64,000 bases of DNA from Triatoma infestans. Taxonomy: Eukaryota; Arthropoda; Insecta; Hemiptera; Reduviidae. The DNA is taken from the NCBI GenBank assembly GCA_011037195.1, contig JAAEAF010014698.1:1-64000 (forward strand), in the 5' to 3' direction. This document shows, in pieces, positions 34,958-45,564 of this stretch. How positions within the stretch are numbered: the first letter of the stretch is position 1; the number at the start of each line of letters is the position of its first letter. The notes beneath the pieces were generated by a model, which had not been told where the DNA came from, searched no databases, and saw only the letters and a list, made by a program, of their open reading frames with translations. Position numbers and translations under genes: made by a program.

Positions 34958-35937
34958 GTTCAAAAAGACAACTGTAATTGTAAAAAAAATTGATATCTTG
35001 ATTTTTTCCATTATAAAAATTATAAATAAATAATTTAAAAAATAATAATTTATGAGAAAATTAACTTTAAGACCTATTTTTTGTTTACTGTATTATTCTA
35101 CTAAAAAAAAAAGAAAAGAAATTTGTTCATGTATACATGCGAAAATTAATCTGGAAAATGGAAAATATACGGCCTTCGTAAGCGAAAAGTTAGGCTTTCT
35201 TCCGATCCATCGAACAGGAAAATTGCTATTTAGTTCTTTAGGCACATACCTAAAAGTAAATGTGATGGGCTTACATTGTTTAAACGTATAGCATCTCTAA
35301 CATAATTTTAAAGATTTTTTATATTATTCTCCACTATATCTAGTTTGTATTTTCTTGTGTAGTCGAATATTAATAAGTAAATAATTCAATTTTGAAAATT
35401 AATAATTTTACACAAAAAAAATTGAAAATCTTATTTTTAGATTCTTAACAGTTAAAACAATATTCTAAAACAATCATAATATAAGGCTTTAATAGGTCCA
35501 TAATTATTTTTAATAAAAAATTTGCCTCTTTAAGCAAATTGTAGAATTTATCTTGTGCCTTTTTACTTTCTCTTGAGAGGAAGTATTGCGGTCATGCCCA
35601 ATTTTAGAATTTAAGTTAGGCAGCCTGTTTATAATATGCAGTACGTATTAACTAAACCACCTACTGTCTATAAAAAACAAAAAATTTAACCTTTCAATAT
35701 GTACAATTAATAAAACGGACCCGCATAACAGCTGAGTTTTGAAGGTAAAGGCTACTCTTATGCCGTTTTTTTACGTACAAGTACGTTAATCTACAAGTAT
35801 GTACGTAGATCAACAATCAAAAAGAACTGTAATTGTAAAAGAAATTGATAATTTCTTGATTACTTTTTTACCATTATAAAAATGATAGAAATAAATAATC
35901 AAAAAATAATAATTTAACACCTATTTTTTGTTTACAA
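34958..35937. repeat. Direct duplication of about 125 bp, 0.86 kb apart
   Basis: 34958-35090 and 35815-35937 share an extended order of words: AACTGTAATTGTAAAA, AAATTGAT, ATTATAAAAAT, AATAAATAAT, AAAAATAATAATTTA and ACCTATTTTTTGTTTAC. Between them lie a 79-codon ORF without known relatives (35052-35291) and a DR1 tail fragment (minus, 35565-35625, CTTTCTCTTGAGAGGAAG). This may be a local duplication or two copies of an unnamed repeat. No LTR-type TG..CA ends or primer site are seen. Confidence 0.55.
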
Positions 35938-35983
35938 AAAGTTTACAAAATTTTTTGTTTACAAATCTACAAGTATGTTAATC

Positions 35984-37400
35984 TAAAATTCTACAACATC
36001 TATCTAGAAAAGCCTTGATCTATCTAACTTACCTCTACTTCACTTTACCTCTACTTCCCTTTATTATGGAAATTTTCTACTAATTAAATGATTCCAAAAC
36101 CCAACAAACCTTCCACTTATCCTTCATCCGATCGACCAATTAGTTTACTTCCTATACTTGCCAAAATACTAGAAAAACTGCTCTTAAAGCGACTTTATCC
36201 TATTATTGATTCCCAAAAACTCATTCCGAATCATCAATTTGGTTTCCGATCCAACCATTCTACAACCCAACAAGAACTTCGCGTTGTGGATGCCATAGCT
36301 TCTTCTCTTGAGCGAAAGCAGTACTATCCGAGTGTCTTTCTTGACATTGCTCAAGCATTTGATAGGGTATGGCATGAGGGTTTGCTGTTTAAACTTAAGA
36401 GATTTCTCCCACATATCTACTATTTAATATTGAAATCCTACTTGACCGACAGATATTTCCAGCCTCCCTAGTTAGGCAGCTAAGGGCACCGCCCTTTCTC
36501 CAATACTTCCTATACTCGCTGGAGTTCCTCAAGGCAGCATACTTGGACCGCTTTTCTGTTCTATATATACCTCAGACATCCCAGAACACCCAAATACCAT
36601 AATATATACCTTCACAGATGATACTGGAATCCTTTCCCGAAACATTGAACCCTTGGATGGCTATCGCTTTCTACAAGAACATATCCTTCAACTGGAATCT
36701 TGGCTCTTAAAATGGGTTAACCAACAAAAATATAAATACATCGTATTTACACTGGGTAGAGAAATCCTCCCACCGATCCACATTAACCATACTCTAATCT
36801 CTCTCGTAAATAACGTGCGTTACTTGGGTTTCCAGCGAGATAAAAGACTGACTTGGAATCCCCACACTAGACTCAAACGACTTGAATTAAATAGACGGTT
36901 CAGTCAACTCTCAAGACTACTGGACAGACGATCCAAACTCACATTACAAAATAAAAGACTTCTCTACCTACTACTACTGAGACCTATATGGTCATATGGC
37001 TTAGAAATATTGGGAACAACCAAGCGTTCCAATTTCCGGCGTATCCAGTCATTTCTATCAAAAATCCTTCAAAAACTTGTCAATGTACCCTAACATGTTG
37101 CTAACCTCACTGTCCATACTGATCTAAACATTCCTTTCGTTAACCACCTAGCCAAAACTCGTTTCCTCAAATTCCATTCATCCACAACTGCTCATCCTAA
37201 TCCTTTAATTCACCAGCTTTCTTCAAACACTATTCAGGCGACTGAAGAGAAGATGGCCCCGTGACCACCATATAGAATAACTCATGATAGTGGAGTGCCT
37301 TCGTTGGAATGTCTTCTCCAAATCCATATTCCTGTTATTTAAGATGTTGCCATTTAACATATTTACTTGTTGCAGTGTATTTTTGCAGTTGTAAATAAAG
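35984..37400 (+). mobile_element. 5'-truncated Jockey-clade LINE with 11-bp TSD
   Basis: Flanked by GTATGTTAATC at 35973-35983 and 37401-37411. Encodes ORF2 from upstream of the RT core: RKALIYLTYLYFTLPLLPFI, a stop, then IPKPNKPSTYPSSDRPISLL, NHQFGFRSNHSTTQQ and motif A VFLDIAQAFDRVWHEG. A frameshift near 36470 precedes motif B AGVPQGSILGPLF and motif C YTFTDDTGIL (both Asp present, Ala to Thr). The frame shifts again to the C-terminal domain 36653-37093 (NNVRYLGFQRDKRLTWNPH, LLRPIWSYGLEILG), and further stops follow. The 3' end is TTGTAAATAAAG with an AATAAA signal. Endonuclease and ORF1 are missing. It is inactive, but the TSD is still perfect. Confidence 0.9.
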
Positions 37401-37439
37401 GTATGTTAATCGTGTAATCACTCTCAAAATAGAAATAAA

Positions 37440-37893
37440 AATCTGGTGTGAAACACTCACACGACTTTCTTTTACTGCATTTCACACAGATTAAAGAGAC
37501 AAATTTTCTTCACACAAAACATTTTTTCTAAATGTTTGCTTTACTTCAATTTTTTATCAAATGGTGAATCTAAATTTAATAAAATGAAAGGAATGGGGTT
37601 TTGTTTTCCTGTAAAGTGGTAATTTAGTTTATTATATGATTTCTTCTTCTAAATATTGTTAATCAAATTAAATACGTTGCCAAAGTTCTGAGTGTAAAAA
37701 AATTTGGTTGAGTGGTAGTGCGTATTATTGAGCAATTTTTTCAGTTTTCTGCAGTTTTTCCCATAAAAAAAACAATGGATTTCATAAAATTTTTTTACTG
37801 ACTAAAATATCATTTTTTCCGATGAACACTCAATTTCGAAAAGTCTGACAATTGCAACACTTCCCCCTTCTTGTACAGTAAGAGAAAGTAAAA
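37440..37893 (+). repeat. DR1 with both ends and an inverted internal unit
   Basis: The left end TCTGGTGTGAAACACTCACAC (hairpin GTGTGA/TCACAC) and the right tail (ACACTTCCCCCTTCTTGTACAGTAAGAGAAAGTAAAA) are in plus orientation. The middle (about 37610-37770: GTAAAGTGGTAATTTAGTTTATTA, GTTGCCAAAGTTCTGAGTGT, TTGGTTGAGTGGTAGTGCGTA) matches the reverse complement of the unit seen directly in 390-1270. The inside was therefore flipped relative to the ends. Confidence 0.65.
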
Positions 37894-38899
37894 GTTATGT
37901 TAAAAAAAGGGAGGAGGTAATGAAGAGTTTTAAAAAAGAAAAAAAAATTATTGTGTTAAATTCAGAGTGTAGGAGTATATTCATTGCAGTTGTTGGTGAG
38001 ATAGTATAAAAACATATGAGCTGTCCAGCTGAGAGGACAGACAATATTAGGGTTGCACATGGGAGTGGGATAACAAGCTAATTCCAGGAAATTGTGTAAA
38101 AGAGAATAAGGTTGAGATTGTAATAACAGAGGCAGGAAAATAGTGTAAGTAAGACGTTTTTGATTAAAGAGGAGCGGAAAAGAGTTGCAAAGAAATATTA
38201 GTATTATCTAGTGCCAACGGAGAGGGCTGATGAAAGATAACTGTAAGATGTGTAATGGATGGATAAGGTGCATGTATAAAAAATAATGGTGATTTCTCTC
38301 AAAGACAAATTTATATATTTATATCTATGTATGTGTGTTTATGTGTATATATATTAATAATGTTGTGTATATATGAGATTATGTATGTTCTTTTTTATTA
38401 TATATATATATATGAATGACGAAATTCTGGCTAACATCGTTAAATAATATATCATTCTTAGATGAGAAGCTAGATGGATGATTGCGTCACCATTCACCAA
38501 ACATTCCACCCTCTGCATTGCTATTTACCAATACCATTTTGAGGGAGGCCGGTTGATGTCAGTATTTGTAACATGCTGATTAAAGTTGGTGATTTTACCC
38601 GGCAAAGATTTAATTAATGTCATCCTAAATGTAAGCTTCATTTATCAAAATTAGTGGATATACACGCACACTAATATTTTTCTAGCGAGAGAGAGCATAA
38701 ACTATAATGTATATCTCGTTTCTTATCTTGCGATATCTACACATATATTAAATGTAAAAGTACTTCATTTGTTATTAAATGTCTTTTTAAATAAATAAAA
38801 AACCATTAGCTTATTAACTGCTGAATAGCATATCTAATTGTTTTCTATAAAATGCTAGATAAGCAATAATAACAAATAATGCAAATCAATACAACTTGA
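37894..38899. other. Intergenic with dinucleotide runs
   Basis: Purine-rich patch at 37900-38280, then (TA)n/(TG)n runs at 38335-38415. No gene seen. Confidence 0.4.
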
Positions 38900-39175
38900 T
38901 TGGTTGTTTTTTCAGTTTTTCGCGATTGTCCCAAAAATGGCTACTAAGATTATCTTTAAACTTCATATATCGTCTAAACAGTTAAATAGCTATTATTTTT
39001 AATTTGAAACATTTTTGCAGAAAAATAATTTTTGAGGGGGGGGGTTTGTTGGAGGAACAATAACATCAAGTGCTCCTATAGTAACAATTCCGTACAATAT
39101 ATGGTACTAAAACCTATTATATTCTTCAGAAATAAATTCAAAAATTTTTTTTGGAAAAGTCGATTTTCTCTGAAG
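38900..39175 (-). repeat. DR1 internal-unit remnant
   Basis: TTTTTTCAGTTTTTCGCGATT, CCCAAAAATGGCTACTAAGAT, ATTTGAAACATTTTTGCAG and a G-rich block follow the order of the minus-strand DR1 unit. Ends are missing. Confidence 0.5.
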
Positions 39176-39871
39176 AAAATATGACAATAAAAATAGCATT
39201 TATTATTTGATTTTGTTATTTAATTTCAGACTCACTTAAGCTCTGAAATTGCTAAGCTATTATACAATTGCTAAACTTTTATACAATTGCTAAGCTTTAT
39301 AGCTCTCGGTGAGATTTAGACGTAGCTACAACAGAGTGCTTCCTGCTTGAAAGTGATAGCCTATTCGTTCGCCCTGAATAGGTGGCTTGACTGAAAATTT
39401 ATGCGTATTGATATCTGCCGCGTAAGATCAGCAGCGCTGAAACGGCTGGCACGAGCAACATGAATATTAGATATGAAAGCGTTGGCGAATTATTGATGTA
39501 TGACTGGTTGGATATCTTGCTATTAGCAATCTAACAATCGTTTCGCTACTAGCTAGTTGGTAGAAAAACTCTCTGGCTTGTAAAGTGCTTAGTGACAAAG
39601 AGTTGAGCGAAGTCTCCTTGTTACTAGTTGATTACTTCATGGAAATTTATTGCTTCCTAATGCTATTTGAGGCTTCTTGAAAACTGATAATGACTTGTTA
39701 CTTTTACATTTTCACCAGTCTAGTGAGAGCTGGGTATTTTGTAAGCTTGCTAGCCCCCACTGTCCAAGATGATTATCTGCGCTTTATTAAAGAACCTTTA
39801 TATTGAGCGCATATATTGACAATATTGAGTTTTAGAGCTGTTATGGAAAATTTTCACAACACAATGCTTGT
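39176..39871. other. Intergenic, nothing recognised
   Basis: Less A/T-rich than average (39300-39800). The word ACAATTGCTAAGCTTTTA is repeated in a slightly varied form at 39255-39298. No ORF. Confidence 0.4.
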
Positions 39872-40425
39872 TCTTACTTTCTCTTACTCCTAGTAAGAGG
39901 AAGTATTGTAATCGTGTCAAATTTTTGATATCAAGTTTTCACCGGAAATATCCGTTTTGAGGTCCCTTGAATCCTAAAAAGTGTTGTGAACAGCATAGCT
40001 CAAAAACGAAAAAGCGTAGAAGGTAGAAACTGGATATTCCGTTTAGGTATCACCATGGGATCTGACAGTACGTCATCTGTCAAAATTCCTCAACCGGAAA
40101 TACCACTTTACTAGTTTTTTATTTTTTTATTTTTTTGCGATTTTCTCAAAAATGGCTCAGACGATTTTTTTCACACTTATATATCAACTGCACATACAAA
40201 GAGCTACAACTTTTATTTGAAACATTTCTCTGGGAAAATTCATTTAAGGGCATTTTAGGGGAGAGGTGAGGTTATGTTTTTCTCTAAAGTGCTCTCATAG
40301 TTGATTTTACAATTCTAACATCCAAACAAAATTAATTAGAAATAAATAGATGGCCAAAATTCCGAGTTACAAGAAAATTAGTAAATCGGAAGTGCGCTTT
40401 TACTGGACAGTTTTTTTTAGTGTTC
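39872..40425 (-). repeat. DR1 dispersed repeat, well-preserved 3' two-thirds
   Basis: Begins with the perfect tail hairpin CTCTTACTCCTAGTAAGAG at 39881-39899, then AAGTATTGTAATCGTGTCAAA, GAGGTCCCTTGAATCC, a GCTATGCTGTTCACAAC-type block (reverse complement) and one internal unit reaching AAATCGGAAGTGCGC at 40380-40400. The 5' end is absent. Confidence 0.75.
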
Positions 40426-41439
40426 GACGAAATTCTTTAAATTTGTTACACAATCTATAAAATTTGTCAATTATAATTTTGAGAACCGGTTTGTTACTAA
40501 AATATAAAAATGAATTGTACTCTTGTCAGTTATAATACAATATTTCTAAATGGGAACCTCGTCGTCAAAAGTTCCAGGTTAAAGCAAAAATATTGAGTAT
40601 TATTAGAATTATCAGAATATGCTTTTTGCGTATATCACCATCCCTTTTTTTGCTGGCGATACCATATCGCTATTGTTGCATGTACAAAGGTAAATAGTTT
40701 ATTTAGATTCAATTAAACTCTATTCAAACTTCTTGTTTTATATAAAACAATATCTACATGTAAAAACATGCATGCCATAAATTTCATATAAATGGGTTTC
40801 CAGGGAAATCTACCTTTATCGTACAGTAATCCTTTGTTTGTTGTATCCATTTCTAGTTATAACTCCGAAACTATTTATGATAACAAAATGAAATAAGTTG
40901 TTCCAATTAGCGATCTAGATAGACGTCATTTTAATATTTTGTATACAATGGATAAATTTTACAGATTTTGTATTTGTACATATGTGTGTATATTACGTTC
41001 TGATGAATTTCTTTATTTCTATGTAATTTGTTAATAATCAGTTCGTTTATAAAAGAATAAGTTTTACATCTAAAATCGTTTTCATATAAACTATTGCTAC
41101 ATGATGTGCACACATGTAAGATACAAAGCTCACCTAGCGTACAAATATACGGTAAGCCATATTGTGTTGGTTGTTACGTTCCCCTTTTGCACTACTCTGC
41201 TCGTAAAGTCATAATACAACCTGCTCTTCGACAATATCTTTCCCTTAGCTGTATATAAAACAGAACACGTTCTAAGCAGGTATATATTTGACCTTGAATT
41301 ACATTTAATACTACTATAATATATCATTCATTACAGTAATTTAGCTTTCAACAATATATGGCTTAGCGACTTCACTTAATTTAGCAGTTTTTGTGTATTA
41401 TCCAAATATTTATTTTCTCATTGGAACTTTAAAAGTCAT
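40426..41439. other. Intergenic, nothing recognised
   Basis: AT-rich with two short minus-strand ORFs (40931-41113, 41130-41327) of no recognised type. Confidence 0.4.
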
Positions 41440-41640
41440 GTTAAGGAAAGCAACATGGAGGTCCTGGGTTCAAATCAAACAGTGTTGCTCTTAAATTTTC
41501 TCTTCTTAGGAGCCCTTACAGCTCACTGTCCGATGATGGACAGTGTTTTCTAAAGCGAGAGAACACTGTTCGGAGCCACTGAGAAGGCTCCGGGCGCCAA
41601 TGACCATAGATGTGACGCGTTTTAAATTTTTAACGCGTTT
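41440..41640 (+). mobile_element. tRNA-derived SINE, head-degenerate copy
   Basis: CATGGAGGTCCTGGGTTCAAA (B box) is followed by TCTTAGGAGCCCTTACAGCT, AGCGAGAGAACACTGTTCGG, GAGAAGGCTCCGGGCGCCAAT and GACGCGTTTTAAATTTTTAA, the same order as at 12717 and 46137. The A-box half of the tRNA head is lost. Confidence 0.75.
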
Positions 41641-41644
41641 ACTA

Positions 41645-42004
41645 GATTATGGAATATACCATTTAACAATTTTAAAAATAAGGAACATATTAGGTCTAGG
41701 CCGAAACATAATTAAAAAGATTATTTTATTAAGACTATTGTTGGCTGTTTTACCACCCTTTTACTGTACTACAAGGAATAAGTCTGCAACCCTGAAAAAC
41801 AATTTTCATGATAAGATAGCAGAGCCAAGAATTCTAAACGCAGAATTGAAAAAACGTATCAGAACTTATGATAGATAACAAGACTATGGAATATATTATC
41901 AACATCTTTAAAAATAAGGAACAGATGTGATGATGGCCAGGCCGAAGCCGAAACTTAATAAAAAGGATTATTTAACTGAGACTATTATTTATTTTTGGCA
42001 GTTT
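41645..42004. repeat. Direct repeat pair, about 120 bp, spaced about 237 bp
   Basis: ATTATGGAATATACCATTTAAC..AAAAATAAGGAACATATTAGG..GGCCGAAAC (from 41646) recurs as ACTATGGAATATATTATCAAC..AAAAATAAGGAACAGATGTG..GGCCGAAGCCGAAAC (from 41883), each followed by AAAAAGATTATTT/GACTATT. It lies between a SINE and a DR1 copy. Confidence 0.6.
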
Positions 42005-42592
42005 TAATCCCGATTTAACTGAAAAATACTTCTCAGTAAAGACGCACTTCCGGTGTTCCGATTTTCTTCAAACTCGGAATTTCAAAAATATATTTAATTC
42101 TAATTATTATTATTTATATTTAGATGATAGAATTGTGTAGTAAACTGAAATACCACTTTAGAAGAAAACCTAATCCCATCCTCCTTCAGAAGTACCATTA
42201 AATGAATTTTTCCTGAGAAATGTTTCAAATAAAACCTACAGCTCTTTGAAAATGTACTAATATACATATACGAGAAATTTAAAGAAAATCGTTGGAGCCG
42301 TTTTTTGAGAAAATCACAAAAAATTGAAAAAAAAAATCAGTAAAGTGGCACTTCCGATTAAACTAATTTTACGAAAAGCTTATTACTTTAACGAAATGTT
42401 AAGTTTGAACATTCAGCGAATTTTTGTTTTTGAGAATATGGTGTCCCACACAGGCAGACCACAGACCAAGAGCAAAAAAACATCTCTTTGGACTCAGGGA
42501 ACCTCAAAAAGGACAATTCTGGTGAAAACTCGATATCAAAAATTTGACACGATTACAATACTTCCTCTTACTAGGAGTAAGAGAAAGTAAAA
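42005..42592 (+). repeat. DR1 dispersed repeat, one internal unit plus 3' end
   Basis: AAAGACGCACTTCCGGTGTTC, TTCTTCAAACTCGGAATTTC and AAATACCACTTTAGAAG, then ACAGGCAGACCACAGACCAA, CTGGTGAAAACTCGATATC and the model tail ACGATTACAATACTTCCTC plus hairpin CTCTTACTAGGAGTAAGAG and AAAGTAAA. Confidence 0.78.
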
Positions 42593-42704
42593 AAAAAGTA
42601 ATATTATATAAACATAGGACCTTTTTCAAACAATTAGAGAACTACTACAGATGAAAAAAATCATTAGGAATGTTATATCTTATGATACCAACAAAATTAG
42701 CAAG

Positions 42705-43741
42705 TCAAGAAAATTGCTTAAAATGGGCTCCTTGAAATCGTATACAAGCTTGACACCTACGATTCGTATAGCCATAACCACGTGCCATCACATTACTCTT
42801 ACGAATTTGATTGGAAACATATATTACCCTTTCAAATAATTTTTCACGTGTATTAATTAGGTAATTTCAAGAATGAAAAATCAAGAGGATTTAGATCATG
42901 TGATCTTGGAGGCCAAACAATAAAGCCTCCACGACCTATCCGCCTGACAGTGTAGTGCCTATTTAACACCCAGTTACTTTCATTCCCACAGAGGAACTGA
43001 GACACTAAGTTTCAGGTACCACATTTGTTGCCGGAGTGTCTGCTGACTATCTTGAAGCCTTTCATCTAGGAAAATAATATTCTTCAGAATTTACTGTGTA
43101 ATAATAATCTATTGTGTAAGAATTCTATTCCCAGTAACATCGTATTGAAAATGCCAGTCCTGATACTAACATTAAAGCGATGTTAAAATCGCGAGTGTTG
43201 CACGGTATGTAGATTTGTGCAGATCATAGATGAAGTTATTGTAGTTATTACTGCATCTCCAGTAAACTGAATTTCGTCAGTCCACTGAATACTTGCTAAA
43301 TGTTTGGATCTTGGGCAACTATACGTAGATTCCAGGTGCTGAACTCCACAGGTTGGCCATAATGTCTTCTCGTTAGATATGAAACCAGTTAGAGATGTGA
43401 AAGTGGTGTTGTTATTCTTGGTATAGTGTGCGCTTTACAATGTTCAGTGAAAGGAACAATTGCCTTGCAAGTTGTATAGTACTTAATGTGGGATTGTCCA
43501 AAACTGGATTAATTAGATTTTCTTCATTTTCACGATTTCTTTTCTGGTGATTGTCACCGTTATTAAGTACAGCAGTTGTTCTGTTTCTCGAAGCTTCTGG
43601 AATATACAGCCAAAAACCATATGGGGGAATATTGTCTGTTTGGACGTCTTAGTTGGTATTCTTTTGATGCATGAATCATCATCGCAGAATCTACAAGTAC
43701 TACAAAATATCAGCATATTCATCTGCACTGAAGCATTCCAT
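42705..43741 (-). pseudogene. Tc1/mariner (IS630)-type DDE transposase, full length but heavily mutated
   Basis: Translating the minus strand with frameshifts gives a coherent transposase of about 345 codons. The N-terminus is MECFSADEYADIL, with an HTH-like EYQLRRPNRQYSPIWFLAVY segment (others of the type have ..R...RyP.R..P...F). A linker follows (NPVLDNPTLSTIQLARQLF), then IQWTDEIQFTGDAV with the first catalytic Asp (about 43263-43290). Next come a decayed middle (RLQDSQQTLRQQMWY where others have ..WFQQDGAPAH), IGRGGFIVWPPRSHDLNPLD near 42878-42930, and a C-terminus with EKLFERVIYVSNQIRKS, RCQACI and GAHFKQFS-stop. Such enzymes cut and paste their element at TA sites. Terminal inverted repeats could not be found by eye. 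The second catalytic Asp block is not readable. Dead. Confidence 0.75.
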
Positions 43742-44744
43742 TTTCCTCTCCGCTATTACTAAATTATAATTCACAGTTTGTATGTGTTTTATTAAATAAT
43801 ACTAGTTTTTAAATAATTATTACTAAGCATCAGAGACATTTTTCGTGGTAGCCTGCTTCATTTAAGCAGCGGAACTTTGAAACTTAAAAGATTTAAGCAG
43901 AACTGCGGAAGCAACCACCACAACAACTATTACTAAAGTAGCAACTGGAAAACTGATTTTAATAAGATTTCCTATTTATTCATTTATTTATTTTTGCAAT
44001 AAAATCACACTTATATTTAATTTAACTTCTTTCTGAATCCTTTTTTTTTAAATAGCATTGTCAAGTGTTTATCTCTTTTAAATGGTCAGCTATATATAAT
44101 AATATGAAAGCCTGTTATATAATAATTCAGTATAAATTACTCCCAAGGACAAAGTGGAATTTAGAGGCTATTGCACCAGTAGCCTTAGGCGACACACTAG
44201 GGGTAAACAATGAAGACTTAGGGGACTTGATTAAGCTTCCCTCAGGCTTTCCTATCTCTACGTCTGTTTGACCCCTCACTAAGTAAGGTTAAGTCTGTAG
44301 GTCTCTGTTACCTACCACTAAGCAAGCCCTAACTGTACAATACTGTACACATTGCAAGAGACATATAAATTAAAATGGTGAAGCACTACGCTTGTGTAGT
44401 ACTGTCCCTTATACCTAGCTTACAATCTATATGTAAAATGCTATGGGACAATTAAGGCGGCTGTATTGTTCTCCGTAGTTTCCTTTGATGTTCCTTCACT
44501 CTGTTTGCACTAAGAACCTTTCAAATATTGACCTTGCAGAATGTTAAAGGATCGGCATACTTGCAAAGGATGTAAACCTAGTAAATTTATCTTTAAAAAG
44601 ATTTCCAAAACAAAAGACTTGTTAAAGAATTTCTAAATAGATACAGTATTCCTACATTCTAGAATCATCTTTCACTTTTGTTAGAACGGTGTAGATGTTT
44701 CTGTTTGATGCTTACATAATAGATCATTTACTTTGTTTTTAATT
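43742..44744. other. Intergenic, nothing recognised
   Basis: AT-rich then a moderately complex stretch (44140-44540) with ORF 44065-44271 of no known type; AGCATTGTCAAG and GCACTACGCTTGTGTAGTACTG show only a small local palindrome (44384-44402). Confidence 0.4.
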
Positions 44745-44990
44745 TCCCATTCTCTTGCAGGAGAAGAATTGCGTTCATATCAAGTTTTCAGAAATTGTGT
44801 TTTCACCAGAAATATAAATTATGAGATGCTTTAAGTATGAACAGATGATTTTAGCGAATGGTCCATATGTATTTTGTGGGTATGTATGTGTGTGTGTGTG
44901 TGTGTGTATATGTTTACAAAAGAGTGTACACACATTCTTCAAAACAAAATAACTCAAAAAAAAAATCGCAAGTAGCTCAAATTTGATATT
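44745..44990 (-). repeat. DR1 3' part with (GT)n
   Basis: TCTCTTGCAGGAGAAGAATTGCG (decayed tail hairpin), GTTTTCACCAGAAATATA, GGTCCATATG and a (TG)n run at 44889-44908 standing in the (AC)n position, then TCTTCAAAACAAAATAACTC and AAAAAAATCGCA. Strongly diverged. Confidence 0.5.
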
Positions 44991-45057
44991 TCGATTTGGT
45001 GCTACCACCCTAGATGACAACAAAATTTTGAACAAATCCATCAGCCGGAATTGACTT

Positions 45058-45560
45058 TATAATTATTATTATTAACGATGGGTGCCCGAAAGTGTGGAAT
45101 CCAAGCCAATATGGCTTGAGTCTCCAATATGGACGGGTCCCCAGGCCAATATGGAAGAGTACAACCCCCCACCAGAAACAAAGAACAACTTCTATTCCTA
45201 AGAAGACCCTCCTAGCAATCTGTGAGTCTGAGTACAATATTCCCTTGAGAGTGTTGCCCTTCCAGATATGCGATTCCCGTATTGGCGGAGAGGGGACACT
45301 GACCTAGGCTAGTGGTTCACCGTTTTCCTGAATCCATCGTCACACTCTGACACAAAGGACGGCACAACCCTATTCATTTTGTGTAAAAAAGCACATTGAC
45401 TAACGAATCTTGTCCAGTCAATACACCTACCAGTACCCTAAGTCCTACTCAAGGAGAGAAGATACTTCAAGTCCCCCTGGCTTATAAAGGAAAAGTAAAA
45501 GTGGATAAGGACTTAATCGTGAGCTAGTTGTTAACTTAGAATAAGTAGTTTAAAGAAAAA
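45058..45560 (-). repeat. Possible LINE 3' UTR fragment with (TAA)n tail
   Basis: On the minus strand the unique sequence ends ..GGGCACCCATCGT followed by TAATAATAATAATT (45058-45077). This is the same kind of AAT-type tail seen on the LINE end at 48454-48467. The upstream 75-codon frame (45237-45010) is not recognisable as RT or RNase H. GGCCAATATGG/CCAATATGG words repeat at 45099-45157. Tentative. Confidence 0.3.
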
Positions 45561-45564
45561 AACA

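Noticed and set aside
34958..35937. LTR retrotransposon with 125-bp LTRs
   Set aside because: No TG..CA ends, primer-binding site, polypurine tract or gag/pol motifs; the spacing is too short and the interior includes a DR1 fragment.
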